This document shows positions 17,227 to 25,928 of a DNA stretch of 64,000 nucleotides, one piece after another; position 1 is the stretch's first letter; each line of letters opens with the position of its first letter. Location of the stretch: positions 1 to 64,000 of the forward strand of contig NZ_FOUS01000013.1 in NCBI RefSeq assembly GCF_900114915.1, written 5' to 3'. The translations under genes were made by a program, and so were the position numbers. The notes under the pieces are model-generated. The model was not told the DNA's origin, ran no database searches, and worked only from the letters and a program-made list of their open reading frames with translations. Source of the DNA: Bradyrhizobium sp. Rc3b (GTDB lineage Bacteria > Pseudomonadota > Alphaproteobacteria > Rhizobiales > Xanthobacteraceae).

Positions 17227-18273
17227 ATGCTGGCTGATCGCATCGAGGCAAAATGGATCGACGCATTTTGCGAGATCTTTGAACGTTGCGCCGTCAAGGC
17301 CGGCGATACCGCGGCGATCCTGTCGGAAACCCAGTCGCGTGCGTTGAATGTGCATCTGGCGGAGCTCGCGCTGCTGCGTATGGGCGCACGGCCGTTTCAC
17401 GTGGTGATGCCCACACCGCGCAACCGCAATATCGTTCCGGTTCGCTCAACGGGGGCGAGCGAGGCGATCCAGAAGCTTGGGCCAGTCATCAGCGCACTTC
17501 AGCAGGCCGGCTTCGTGGTGGATTGCACCATCGAAGGCTTGATGCACGCGGTGGAGACGCCGGAGATCCTCAAAGCCGGTGCGCGGATCCTGGTGATCTC
17601 GAACGAGCATCCCGAAGCGCTGGAGCGGATGGTGCCGGATCCTGCGCTCGAGAAGCGCGTTCGTGCGGCGGCGAAGATGTTGCGGGGGACCAAGCGGATG
17701 CGGGTGACCTCGAAGGCCGGCACCGCGCTCGATGTCGATATGGTCGGCGCGTCCACGGTCGGTGTCTGGGGCTGGACCGACAAGCCCGGCACGCTGGCGC
17801 ATTGGCCAGGCGGAATCGTCGTCAGCTTCCCCAAGAGCGCGACCATCAACGGCACGCTGGTGATGGCGCCGGGCGACATCAATCTCACCTTCAAGCGCTA
17901 CCTGACGTCACCTGTGAAGATGACGTTGAAGGACGACTATGTCGTCGAGCTGGAAGGCGAAGGCACGGATGCCGCCATGATGCGCGCCTATCTCGCCGCC
18001 TGGGGCGATCGCGAGGCATATGCCGTGTCGCATGTCGGCTTCGGCATGAACCCCGGTGCGCGCTATGAAGCGCTTTCGATGTATGACCAGCGCGACACCA
18101 ACGGCACCGAGATTCGGGCCGTCTCCGGCAATTTCCTGTTCTCGACCGGCGCGAACGAGTTCGCCGGCCGCTACACGGCGGGGCATTTCGATCTGCCGAT
18201 GATGGGAACGACCATCGAGCTCGATGGCGTCGCGGTCGTTCGCGAAGGCGTGTTGCAGGACGTCTTCGGCTAA
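17227..18273 (+). CDS. NicX-like non-heme iron dioxygenase (aminopeptidase M29 fold)
   Basis: 348 aa. The sequence resembles 2,5-dihydroxypyridine 5,6-dioxygenase (NicX) and M29 aminopeptidase-fold proteins. Candidate metal ligands His269 (SHVGFGMNPGARY), His320 and Asp322 (AGHFDLP) have almost the same spacing that I recall for the NicX iron site (His, then His-x-Asp about 50 residues later). The acidic loop GTEIRAVSGNF fits too. It would cleave a dihydroxylated ring, plausibly a pyridine. Stop codons overlap by 3 bp with the convergent gene at 18270. The substrate is inferred, not shown. Confidence 0.7.
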   Translation: MLADRIEAKWIDAFCEIFERCAVKAGDTAAILSETQSRALNVHLAELALLRMGARPFHVVMPTPRNRNIVPVRSTGASEAIQKLGPVISALQQAGFVVDCTIEGLMHAVETPEILKAGARILVISNEHPEALERMVPDPALEKRVRAAAKMLRGTKRMRVTSKAGTALDVDMVGASTVGVWGWTDKPGTLAHWPGGIVVSFPKSATINGTLVMAPGDINLTFKRYLTSPVKMTLKDDYVVELEGEGTDAAMMRAYLAAWGDREAYAVSHVGFGMNPGARYEALSMYDQRDTNGTEIRAVSGNFLFSTGANEFAGRYTAGHFDLPMMGTTIELDGVAVVREGVLQDVFG

Positions 18274-19262
18274 TTGCGGTCGAGCACGGGTGGACGCGCA
18301 AGGTCGAAATGGTGCAGCAGATCCACCATGGCCTGAAGCCGCTTTACGCGATAGGCGTCAACGTCCATGCCCGAATAGTCGAGAAAGCCGACACCCGTGC
18401 GTAACCCGATCCGACCTTCATGCATGTTGCGTGAGATGACGTCCGGCGCGCGGTAACGGTCGCTGCCAAGCGCGCCTTCGAGATAGCGACTGGCGTAGTA
18501 CAAGATATCGCCGCCACCCCAGTCGATGAATTCGAGCAGTCCGAGTACCGCGTAGCGGAAGCCAAAACCGTAGCGGATCGCCTTGTCGATCTCCTCGGCA
18601 CTGGCGACGCCTTCCTCGACCATGCGTGCGGCCTCGTTCATCGCCAGCGCCTGGATGCGCGGAACGATGAAGCCGGGCGTCGCCGCGCAGACGACCGGAA
18701 CCTTGCCGATGCCTTCGAGCAGTCCCTTGACCTCGGCGACGATTGCCGGATCGGTGGCCTTGCCGGGCGAAACCTCGACCAGCGGAATCAGATAGGCCGG
18801 GTTGAGCCAATGCACGTTGAGAAAGCGGCGAGGATTCACGATCGCGCCGGAGAGATCATCGACGAGGATGGTCGACGTCGTCGATGCCATGATCGTGTCG
18901 GGTCGGACCTGCCGTGAGGCTGACCCAAGCACCTCGCGCTTGAGCTCGACGACCTCCGGAACCCCTTCGAAAACCATACCGGCCTCGGAGAGCGCTGCCC
19001 CGCTCTGGTTGGCGGGCACTACCGAGACGCGCGCAACGAGCGGATCGACATCCGCCTCCGTCAGCAGCCCCAGCTTGGACAGGCTGGCAAAGGTCTTCGC
19101 GACCTCACCGAGCGCGTCCGCCTCCAGCTTGGCAAACTCCTCCGCGGAGCGCGCCTTGACGTCGATCATCGTGACCTGATGCCCGGCGTAGGCGAAAGCG
19201 ACGGCAATGCCGCGCCCCATGCGGCCAGCCCCCAGACAGACGATGTTGGCGCGATTGGTCAT
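18270..19262 (-). CDS. 3-hydroxyacyl-CoA dehydrogenase
   Basis: 330 aa. N-terminal Rossmann motif CLGAGRMGRGIAVAFAYAGH and the C-terminal 3HCDH helical domain (FGFRYAVLGLLEFIDWGGGDIL) place it in the FadB/HBDH family. The typical NAD-binding acidic residue and the catalytic histidine segment VHWLNPAYLIPLVEV are present. It oxidises a 3-hydroxyacyl-CoA. Last gene of a five-gene minus-strand operon (24006 down to 18270) with ligase and acyl-CoA dehydrogenase. Confidence 0.9.
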   Translation of the reverse strand: MTNRANIVCLGAGRMGRGIAVAFAYAGHQVTMIDVKARSAEEFAKLEADALGEVAKTFASLSKLGLLTEADVDPLVARVSVVPANQSGAALSEAGMVFEGVPEVVELKREVLGSASRQVRPDTIMASTTSTILVDDLSGAIVNPRRFLNVHWLNPAYLIPLVEVSPGKATDPAIVAEVKGLLEGIGKVPVVCAATPGFIVPRIQALAMNEAARMVEEGVASAEEIDKAIRYGFGFRYAVLGLLEFIDWGGGDILYYASRYLEGALGSDRYRAPDVISRNMHEGRIGLRTGVGFLDYSGMDVDAYRVKRLQAMVDLLHHFDLARPPVLDRN

Positions 19263-19265
19263 CGG

Positions 19266-20354
19266 TCAAAATCCACTGCGAAGCAACGTCTGCAATTCAG
19301 CCTTGCTGAGATTGTCGAGCCCCAGCGTCTCAAGCGTTCTGCCGCCCTGCGCAAAGTTCTCGCCGCAAATCGCGCCACCGATCGCCAGAAAAGCTTTCGC
19401 CAGCGGCGTGGCCACGCCGGCCAGGCCGCCGACGGAAACCAGCAGCGACAGCCCAAGCCGCAGGTCCTCACGCATGTAGCGGTGCTCCGTCAGCACGATC
19501 CGCTCGCGCCAGTCGCCGGAATCCGTCAGCCGGTCATGCGAGCCGCGGCCATACATCCAGATCTCGCCTTCTTTCGCATAGTGATGAGCGAGCGGGAAAT
19601 GCGGTGCGCCGTAACCAAGCGCTTCGCGTACGGCAATCCGCTCGGTGTCGAGCGCGTCGGTCACCCGGCGGATCGCGGCCTGCGTGCCTTCCTTGTGAAT
19701 GTCCCAGCGCTCGAAATGTTCGATTGGACCTGCATTCATCACGATCAGCGGCGGATGGATGATCGGCCCTGCATTCATCAGCGCACCGGACAGCGCGTCT
19801 CCGCACGGCTCGATCGTATCGGGGAAAGCGCGTCCGATGATCTCGAGCGCATGCGGTGCCCGGTCGAGCGGGAATACGCCGACTGGAAGCCGTTTGGCGC
19901 GGATGGTGATCGCGACCTCGAACGGTCCGTGCTTGCGGGTGAGCCACGGCAATGTGCCGGTTTCGGCAAAGCTTGCCTTGGCCTGGTTCCCAGCTTCCCG
20001 CGCGGCCTCTGCGAAGATCATCGAGCCGAATGTCGCTGGCGGCAGAAATACGACCTGACCGTCCCGCAGATGCGGGGCGAGCAGGCGAGCGATATCGGTC
20101 TGCGCGAAGGCAGGCGCGGGGCACAGGATCAGCTCGGTGCCGTTGACAGCTTCGGCGATGTCGGTCGTGACCAGCGCGAGCTTCACGTCGTGGCGGCCGT
20201 TGTGATCCTTGACCAGGATGCGCGAGCCGGCGGCGCGATGTGCCGCGACTTGATTGGCATCGCGGCGCCAGAGCCGCACGTCATGCCCCGACAGCGCAAA
20301 ATCGCCGGCGGCCGCGAAAGAGCCGTTTCCCCCACCCAGGACTGCAATCTTCAA
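19266..20354 (-). CDS. Octopine/nopaline dehydrogenase-family protein
   Basis: 362 aa. N-terminal Rossmann motif AVLGGGNGSFAAAGDFALSGH and the C-terminal helical domain (SGALMNAGPIIHPPLIVMNAG, containing the conserved N-A-G and H-P-P pieces) match the octopine dehydrogenase fold, which reduces a keto-acid/amine imine with NAD(P)H. The catalytic His and the ALGYG segment are seen. In this operon it sits between a CoA ligase and a 3-hydroxyacyl-CoA dehydrogenase, an unusual setting. It overlaps the ligase stop by 4 bp. Substrate not predictable. Confidence 0.85.
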   Translation of the reverse strand: MKIAVLGGGNGSFAAAGDFALSGHDVRLWRRDANQVAAHRAAGSRILVKDHNGRHDVKLALVTTDIAEAVNGTELILCPAPAFAQTDIARLLAPHLRDGQVVFLPPATFGSMIFAEAAREAGNQAKASFAETGTLPWLTRKHGPFEVAITIRAKRLPVGVFPLDRAPHALEIIGRAFPDTIEPCGDALSGALMNAGPIIHPPLIVMNAGPIEHFERWDIHKEGTQAAIRRVTDALDTERIAVREALGYGAPHFPLAHHYAKEGEIWMYGRGSHDRLTDSGDWRERIVLTEHRYMREDLRLGLSLLVSVGGLAGVATPLAKAFLAIGGAICGENFAQGGRTLETLGLDNLSKAELQTLLRSGF

Positions 20355-21886
20355 GATGCTTCTCCTTGCGCGCGCGACTGCGCATCGAGCTGCTTCAGCA
20401 GGAAATGCTGGACCTTGCCGAGCGCGGTGCGCGGCAGGTCGGTGACGAAGACGATATCGCGTGGCACCTTGTAGCGGGCCAGTTGCGTCTGGATATATGT
20501 CTTGAGTTCATCCGCTTCGAGCCGGGAGCCGGATCTCCGTATCACATAAGCGATCGGCACCTCGTCCCAGCGCGGATCCGGCCGGCCGATCACGGCGCAT
20601 TCGCTGACGTCAGGATGTTCGAGCAGGACGCGCTCGACCTCGGCCGGATAGACGTTTTCTCCACCTGAAATGATCAAGTTCTTCTTGCGGTCGCGGACCC
20701 AGAAATAGCCGTCGGCGTCGCACAGGCCGATGTCGCCGGTGCGATACCAGCCGTCGTGCAACGCATCGCGCGTGGCGTCCGCATTGCCCCAATATTCGAA
20801 GAACACATTGGGACCGCGCACCGCGATTTCGCCCGGCGTGCCCGCCGGCAGTTCGTTGCCAGCCTGATCGATGATCTTTGCCTCGCAGCACAGGCCGGCG
20901 AGTCCGGTCGATCCCACCCGCGAGAGGTCGCCGCCGAGGCGCGTATAGATCGCGATGGGGCAGGTTTCCGTCGAGCCATAGACCTGAAGCACCGGGACAT
21001 CGCGCGCGACGAAACGTTCGATCAGATGCGGCGGCACGATGGTCGAGCCGGTGGCGACGGCCTTGAGTGACGAAAGATCAGTGGCGGCCCAGGCAGGATG
21101 TTCGCTCACCGCTTGGATGATTGCAGGCACCATGACCGTGAGTGTCGGCCGCTCCTGTTCGATGGTCGCGAGCGCGGTATCCGGCGTGAAGCGCGCGTGG
21201 ACCGTGACGGTCGCGCCAAGCTGCAGTGCCGGCGTGGTCTGGATGTTGAGGCCGCCGACGTGGAAGAACGGCAGCACGGTCAGCACATGATCGTCGGACG
21301 ACATGTTGTGCATGTGCTGGCTCATGACACCGTTCCAGAACAGCGCCTCCTGGCGCAGCACTGCGCCCTTCGGCCGCCCGGTTGTCCCCGACGTGTAGAC
21401 GATCAGCAGCGGGCAGGAGAGATCGGTGTGCGGATTTCGGCTGCTGCCGTCGCTGCGCGCCAGCAGGCTTTCGAATGTCGTGCCGCGGGGCGGTGCGAAG
21501 TCGAGGCCGACGACGGCAGCCCCCGGCGCGGTCCGGGCGAGCCCGGAAAGAACGCCCTCAAATGCCTGCTCGAGCACCAGCACATTGGCGCCCGCATCGG
21601 TGAGGATGAAGAGCTGCTCGGCGACCGCGAGCCGCCAGTTCAGCGGCACAAGTATCGCGCCAAGTCGCGCGCAGGCGTAGAGCAGAACCAGATAGTCCGG
21701 CCGGTTCAGACTCAGAATGGCGACGCGGTCGCCGCGGCCGACGCCGAGCTCCTGCTTCAATGCCGTCGCGGTGTGTTCGATGCGTGCGGCGAACGCCGCA
21801 TAGCTCAGCCGTTCCCCTTCGAAGGCAATGGCTGTCTTGTCTGGCGCGAACGCCGCGTTGCGATCGATCAGACTGCAGAGGTCCAC
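20351..21886 (-). CDS. Acyl-CoA synthetase (AMP-forming)
   Basis: 511 aa. ANL superfamily motifs: YTSGTTGRPKGAVL (P-loop), YGSTETCP, GWYRTGDIG, the hinge DRKKNLIISGGENVYPAEVE and C-terminal catalytic lysine in RTALGKVQ. N-terminal residues (LIDRNAAFAPDKTAIAFEGERLSYAAF) are typical. It makes a CoA thioester of a medium-chain or aromatic acid. It is part of the five-gene operon, 3 bp from the acyl-CoA dehydrogenase, and is a second ligase distinct from the benzoate-type one at 32170. Confidence 0.93.
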   Translation of the reverse strand: MDLCSLIDRNAAFAPDKTAIAFEGERLSYAAFAARIEHTATALKQELGVGRGDRVAILSLNRPDYLVLLYACARLGAILVPLNWRLAVAEQLFILTDAGANVLVLEQAFEGVLSGLARTAPGAAVVGLDFAPPRGTTFESLLARSDGSSRNPHTDLSCPLLIVYTSGTTGRPKGAVLRQEALFWNGVMSQHMHNMSSDDHVLTVLPFFHVGGLNIQTTPALQLGATVTVHARFTPDTALATIEQERPTLTVMVPAIIQAVSEHPAWAATDLSSLKAVATGSTIVPPHLIERFVARDVPVLQVYGSTETCPIAIYTRLGGDLSRVGSTGLAGLCCEAKIIDQAGNELPAGTPGEIAVRGPNVFFEYWGNADATRDALHDGWYRTGDIGLCDADGYFWVRDRKKNLIISGGENVYPAEVERVLLEHPDVSECAVIGRPDPRWDEVPIAYVIRRSGSRLEADELKTYIQTQLARYKVPRDIVFVTDLPRTALGKVQHFLLKQLDAQSRAQGEAS

Positions 21887-21888
21887 CG

Positions 21889-23178
21889 TCAGTCGTCCGT
21901 CTCGCCGGTCTCATACAGCGCCTCGCGTCCGATCCGGTCGAGGCAGAGTTCGGCAGTCCAGGGCAGCATCAGCGAGCCGCAGCGGCTGTCGCGATAGATC
22001 CGCTCCAGCGGCAGCGAGCGAAGCATGGCCTGGCCGCCGCAGGTGCGGATCGCGAGCGCGGCGAGCTCGTTGGCACCCTCCATCACCGAATATTGCGCGG
22101 CGTAGGCCCGCAGCACCTGCTCCTTGCTCGGATTGGCGCAGGCTTCTGTGACGGCCTGGAACCAGATCGCCTTGATCTGCTCGAGCTTGATCTGCATCTG
22201 CGCGACCGCGATCTGCTTGGTCGGATACATCCGCCGCTTGACCGGCGGCATGCCCGGCACTTCGCCGCGCAGATAGCGCACGGTGAAGTCATAGGCGGCT
22301 TGAGCCAGGCCCATATAGGTCGGCGACAACGTCAGGAACATGTGCGGCCAGCGCATCGCGGCCTGGAAATAGACGCCGCGCGGCATCAGTGCAGAGTCGG
22401 TCGGCACGAACACGTCCTTGAACAGAAGCGTCCGTGAAACCGTTCCGCGCATGCCGAGCGGGTCCCAGTCACCGACGACCGAGACGCCTTCGGACTTGGC
22501 TGATATCGCGAGGTAAAGCGTGTTGCGGCGGGACGCCTTCTCGCCTTCCTCGATCTCGGTGCAGAGCACGCCGTAATAGTCGGCGTGGCCGGAGAGCGAT
22601 GCAAAAATCTTCTTGCCGTTGACGATCCAGCCGCCCTCGACGGGCCTTGCTTCCGTGCCGAAGGCGACACCGCCTGCGGCGGCCGCTCCGCCCTCGGAGA
22701 AGGGTTGCGAATAGATCGCACCGTCCTCGACGATGCGCTTGTAGTGAACCGCGCGCCGCCGCTCGTGCTCGGCGCGGGTGTCCGCGTCCATGTCGAGATC
22801 GTCGGCGAGCGGCCCCGACCACAGGGTCGAGCACACGTGCATGTTCCAGGTCAGCGCGGTCGCGCCGCAATAGCGGCCGATCTCGGCAGCCGCCAAAGCA
22901 TAGGTCTGGTAGTTCGCGCCGAGCCCGCCGTGTTTCTTGGGCACGGCAATGCCGAGCAGACCGACGCGGTGCAGGTCGCGATAATTCTCGATCGGGAAGG
23001 TCGCCTCGCGATCGTAGGTCGCAGCGCGAGCGGCGAACACGCTTTGGCCGATCTCCCTTGCGCGGGTGATGATGCCGGCCTGCTCGTCGCCGAGGCGGAA
23101 TGCAACGGGATCGAAGATCGGCGCATCCAGTGCAACCTTGTCGGTCGTGCCGATCGTCTTGCTGACTTGCATGGTCAT
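21889..23178 (-). CDS. Acyl-CoA dehydrogenase
   Basis: 429 aa, full-length ACAD fold: N-terminal helices (EQAGIITRAREIGQSVFAARAA), middle beta domain (GGWIVNGKKIFASLSGHADYYGVLC, WDPLGMRGTVSRTLLFKDVFVP) and C-terminal helices with PTKQIAVAQMQIKLEQIKA. No obvious substitute for the usual catalytic Glu in the C-terminal part can be confirmed by eye. FAD-dependent oxidation of an acyl-CoA to an enoyl-CoA, consistent with its beta-oxidation neighbours. Alternative start at 23172. Confidence 0.92.
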   Translation of the reverse strand: MTMQVSKTIGTTDKVALDAPIFDPVAFRLGDEQAGIITRAREIGQSVFAARAATYDREATFPIENYRDLHRVGLLGIAVPKKHGGLGANYQTYALAAAEIGRYCGATALTWNMHVCSTLWSGPLADDLDMDADTRAEHERRRAVHYKRIVEDGAIYSQPFSEGGAAAAGGVAFGTEARPVEGGWIVNGKKIFASLSGHADYYGVLCTEIEEGEKASRRNTLYLAISAKSEGVSVVGDWDPLGMRGTVSRTLLFKDVFVPTDSALMPRGVYFQAAMRWPHMFLTLSPTYMGLAQAAYDFTVRYLRGEVPGMPPVKRRMYPTKQIAVAQMQIKLEQIKAIWFQAVTEACANPSKEQVLRAYAAQYSVMEGANELAALAIRTCGGQAMLRSLPLERIYRDSRCGSLMLPWTAELCLDRIGREALYETGETDD

Positions 23179-23190
23179 TGCGCAGTCACC

Positions 23191-24006
23191 TTACGCTTTG
23201 GTCGCGAGAGAGTTCAGGAACCGGCCGAGGGCCTCGTCGAAGGCCTCGGGGCGCTCGAGGTTGGCGAGATGGCCGACGCCGGCGAGCTCGACATATTCGG
23301 CACCAGAGATGTAGCTCGCCGTCTTTGCCATCATCGGCGCGGGCGCATTGTTGTCCTTGGAACCCGACAGCAACAGCGTGGGGACGGAAATATTCGCAAG
23401 CGTGCTGCGCTGATCGAAGCCGATCAGAGCCAGCATCATGGCACGATAGCTTGCTTCGGGCACGCTCCCCATGCATTCGCGTGCAAGCTCCATCCCGTTC
23501 GGATCGGGATCGTCGCCGACAAGCTCCTTCACCAGCGAGGGCGCCAGTGACTTCATCGTCTCCCCGCGATCGAGCGGCCCGAGCCGTGCCGCGATGAACG
23601 ATTTCTGCCACTCGCCGTCGGCCTTGCCGAAGGCAGGGCTGGTCTGCGCCAGTACGACCGCGCGTGCCAGCTTTGGAGATTGCACCAGCCATTTCTGCAC
23701 GATCATGCCGCCGATCGAGTGACCGACCAGGATGGGTCTGGCCGCGCCGAGTTGTTCGATGAATTGCTGGAGTGCCTCCGCCAGGGCAGCAATACTGACG
23801 CTGGCGAGCGGCGCCGATCTGCCGTAGCCCGGCATATCCCATGCAATTGCGCGGAAGCCGCCGCCGAACGTGGCAAGTTGCCGCCGCCAGGCCCGCGCTG
23901 CACCGCCGATGCCGTGCAGGAAAATGAGAGGTGTCGCATTCGGATCGCCCGCGGATTCATAGGCGAAGCGTCCGTCCTTTGTTATCATTGGCACAGGCTG
24001 CGACAC
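23191..24006 (-). CDS. Alpha/beta hydrolase
   Basis: 271 aa. Oxyanion region LIFLHGIGGAARAW, nucleophile elbow GHSIGG, a later Asp region (LLLSGSKDNNAPAPMM) and catalytic His in GVGHLANLERP give a complete triad. Such enzymes next to ring-degrading genes act as C-C hydrolases or thioesterases. Start GTG at 24006 is preferred because AAGGA lies 7 nt upstream; ATG at 23988 has no ribosome site. The ORF is open far upstream (to 25023), but that overlaps other genes. First gene of the five-gene minus operon, with a MarR-type operator 61 bp upstream. Confidence 0.85.
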   Translation of the reverse strand: MSQPVPMITKDGRFAYESAGDPNATPLIFLHGIGGAARAWRRQLATFGGGFRAIAWDMPGYGRSAPLASVSIAALAEALQQFIEQLGAARPILVGHSIGGMIVQKWLVQSPKLARAVVLAQTSPAFGKADGEWQKSFIAARLGPLDRGETMKSLAPSLVKELVGDDPDPNGMELARECMGSVPEASYRAMMLALIGFDQRSTLANISVPTLLLSGSKDNNAPAPMMAKTASYISGAEYVELAGVGHLANLERPEAFDEALGRFLNSLATKA

Positions 24007-24066
24007 GCGACATCCTTTTGCTTGGCCCTTGATGCTAACAGGCCTGTGGGGGATGGGAAGCGATAA

Positions 24067-24080
24067 TTTTATACTTAAAG
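24067..24080. promoter_or_regulatory. MarR-type operator 1
   Basis: TTTTATACTTAAAG, 11 of 14 matches to TTTTAGGCTTAAAA. It lies 61 bp before the hydrolase start and could control the five-gene minus operon. Confidence 0.5.
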
Positions 24081-24134
24081 CAATTTTCGGGCCGCCCTCT
24101 CGTGTCGTGACGAGCGCCGCTTTCGTTGCAAAAA

Positions 24135-24148
24135 TTTGAAGGTTAAAA
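24135..24148. promoter_or_regulatory. MarR-type operator 2
   Basis: TTTGAAGGTTAAAA, near-palindromic copy of the shared operator, 42 bp before the SDR start codon and 55 bp from operator 1 in the divergent gap. Confidence 0.55.
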
Positions 24149-24189
24149 TATATCGGAGGAACGATCATTGGATCCGAGGGAGCCTGCGC

Positions 24190-24951
24190 ATGTCCGGATT
24201 GCCGCACTCGCCGCACGCACTGGTGACCGGTGGTGGCCGCGGCATCGGCCGCGCGATCGCGGCGTCTCTTGTCGGTGCCGGGGCCATCGTGACGGTGCTT
24301 GGCCGGAATGCCGCGACTCTTGCGGAGGCGGTCGACGCCGGCGCCGCGCATTTTGCGGCCGTTGCCGATGTTTCGGACGAAACGTCGTTGAAGGCCGCTA
24401 TTAGCGAGGCCAGCGCGCGGCAGCCGATTGATATCCTGATTGCCAACGCAGGCAGCGCCGAATCGGCGCCATTCGCGAAGTCTGACGCCGCTCTTTTTGC
24501 GCGCATGATGGATGTCAATTTCATGGGCGTGGTCCACGCCGTCCGTGCTGTGCTGCCGGGCATGAAAGATCGTCCCTATGGCCGAATTGTCGCGGTCGCG
24601 TCGACGGCGGGGCTGAAGGGCTACGCCTATGTCAGCGCATACAGCGCGGCCAAGCATGCCGTGATCGGTCTGGTGCGCTCCCTTGCCATCGAGATGGCCG
24701 GAAGCAATGTCACCGTGAACGCGGTGTGTCCCGGCTTTACCGACACCGATCTCGTCGCGGGCAGCATCGAGAACATCATGAACAAGACGGGGCGTAGTCG
24801 CGAGCAGGCGATCGCAGAGCTCGCGAAACACAATCCGCAAGGACGCCTGATCGCACCTCGGGAAGTGGCAGACGCGGTGCTCTGGTTGTGCGGCGAGGGC
24901 GCCGGCGCGATCACCGGGCAGGCGATTGCCGTGGCCGGGGGCGAGGTCTAG
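24190..24951 (+). CDS. Short-chain dehydrogenase/reductase
   Basis: 253 aa classical SDR. Cofactor motif VTGGGRGIGRAIAASL, NAG (IANAG), catalytic Ser in VASTAG and the Tyr-x3-Lys pair in YSAAKHA are intact. The C-terminal segment PQGRLIAPREVADAV is usual. It oxidises or reduces a hydroxyacyl-CoA or ring ketone; the beta-oxidation-like neighbours favour a 3-hydroxyacyl-CoA dehydrogenase role. Start at 24190 (MSGLPHSP) with GAGGGAG upstream. Operon with the next gene. Confidence 0.92.
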   Translation: MSGLPHSPHALVTGGGRGIGRAIAASLVGAGAIVTVLGRNAATLAEAVDAGAAHFAAVADVSDETSLKAAISEASARQPIDILIANAGSAESAPFAKSDAALFARMMDVNFMGVVHAVRAVLPGMKDRPYGRIVAVASTAGLKGYAYVSAYSAAKHAVIGLVRSLAIEMAGSNVTVNAVCPGFTDTDLVAGSIENIMNKTGRSREQAIAELAKHNPQGRLIAPREVADAVLWLCGEGAGAITGQAIAVAGGEV

Positions 24952-24994
24952 CGTGAATGGCGCAGGCGCGGAACAACGAAGCCAAGGAGATCGC

Positions 24995-25831
24995 ATGAGC
25001 AGACCAGCAAATCCCGTCACCATTCCGCTCGCGGACTATTCGCCGCAGCACTTCGTGCTGGCGGTGGTCGACGGCGTCGCGACGGTCACGCTCAACCGAC
25101 CCGAACGAAAGAATCCGCTGACGTTCGAAAGCTACCGGGAACTGACCGATTTCTTCCGCGCTTGCGCCTTCGACGACGAGGTCAAATCCGTCGTCGTCAC
25201 CGGCGCTGGCGGCAATTTCTCGTCCGGTGGTGACGTGTTCGAGATCATCGGCCCGCTGGTGAAGATGGACACCAAGGGTCTGACGGCCTTCACGCGGATG
25301 ACCGGCGACCTCGTCAAGGCGATGCGGGCCTGCCCGCAGCCAATCATAGCCGCGGTCGAGGGCATCTGTGCCGGGGCTGGTGCGATCGTCGCCATGGCCT
25401 CGGACATGCGTCTCGCGGCAAGCGGGACCAAGGTTGCGTTCCTGTTCAACAAGGTGGGTCTTGCAGGTTGCGACATGGGCGCCTGCGCGATCCTGCCGCG
25501 GATCATCGGACAGTCCCGCGCCTCCGAGCTGCTCTATACCGGCCGGTTCATGACCGCGGAGGAGGGCGAGTGCTGGGGCTTCTTCAGCCGCATCGTGACG
25601 TCGGAGCAGGTGCTGCTCCAGGCGCAGGTCCTGGCCAAGCAGATCGCGGAAGGGCCTACCTTCGCCAACACCATGACCAAGCGGATGCTGGCGATGGAAT
25701 GGGCCATGTCGGTGGAGGAGGCGATTGAGGCGGAAGCCGTTGCCCAGGCCCTGTGCATGACGACGGCCGATTTCGAGCGCGCCTTCGAGGCCTTCGCCAA
25801 CAAGGTCAAGCCGGTCTTCAGGGGCGACTAA
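24995..25831 (+). CDS. Enoyl-CoA hydratase family protein
   Basis: 278 aa crotonase fold. ATVTLNRPERKNPLTFESYRELTDFF, oxyanion segment GAGGNFSSGGDVFEII and the second loop AVEGICAGAGAIVAMASDMRLAAS are present. The residues around GLAGCDMGACAILPRIIG correspond to the catalytic Glu region, where Asp may replace one Glu, so activity could be hydratase or a ring-hydrolase variant. AAGGAGATCGC precedes the ATG at 24995. Co-transcribed with the SDR; gap of 43 bp. Confidence 0.9.
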   Translation: MSRPANPVTIPLADYSPQHFVLAVVDGVATVTLNRPERKNPLTFESYRELTDFFRACAFDDEVKSVVVTGAGGNFSSGGDVFEIIGPLVKMDTKGLTAFTRMTGDLVKAMRACPQPIIAAVEGICAGAGAIVAMASDMRLAASGTKVAFLFNKVGLAGCDMGACAILPRIIGQSRASELLYTGRFMTAEEGECWGFFSRIVTSEQVLLQAQVLAKQIAEGPTFANTMTKRMLAMEWAMSVEEAIEAEAVAQALCMTTADFERAFEAFANKVKPVFRGD

Positions 25832-25880
25832 CGGCGTCGTTGTCCGAGCCGGCCAGCAAGGGGGGACTTGCGCGAAATTA

Positions 25881-25894
25881 TTTTAGGCTTAAAA
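25881..25894. promoter_or_regulatory. MarR-type operator 3
   Basis: TTTTAGGCTTAAAA, the best palindrome of the set, flanked by AT-rich bases, 35 bp before the monooxygenase/reductase start. Confidence 0.65.
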
Positions 25895-25928
25895 TAGTTT
25901 CATGGCCGGGTGAATTGGCGAGGCTCCC

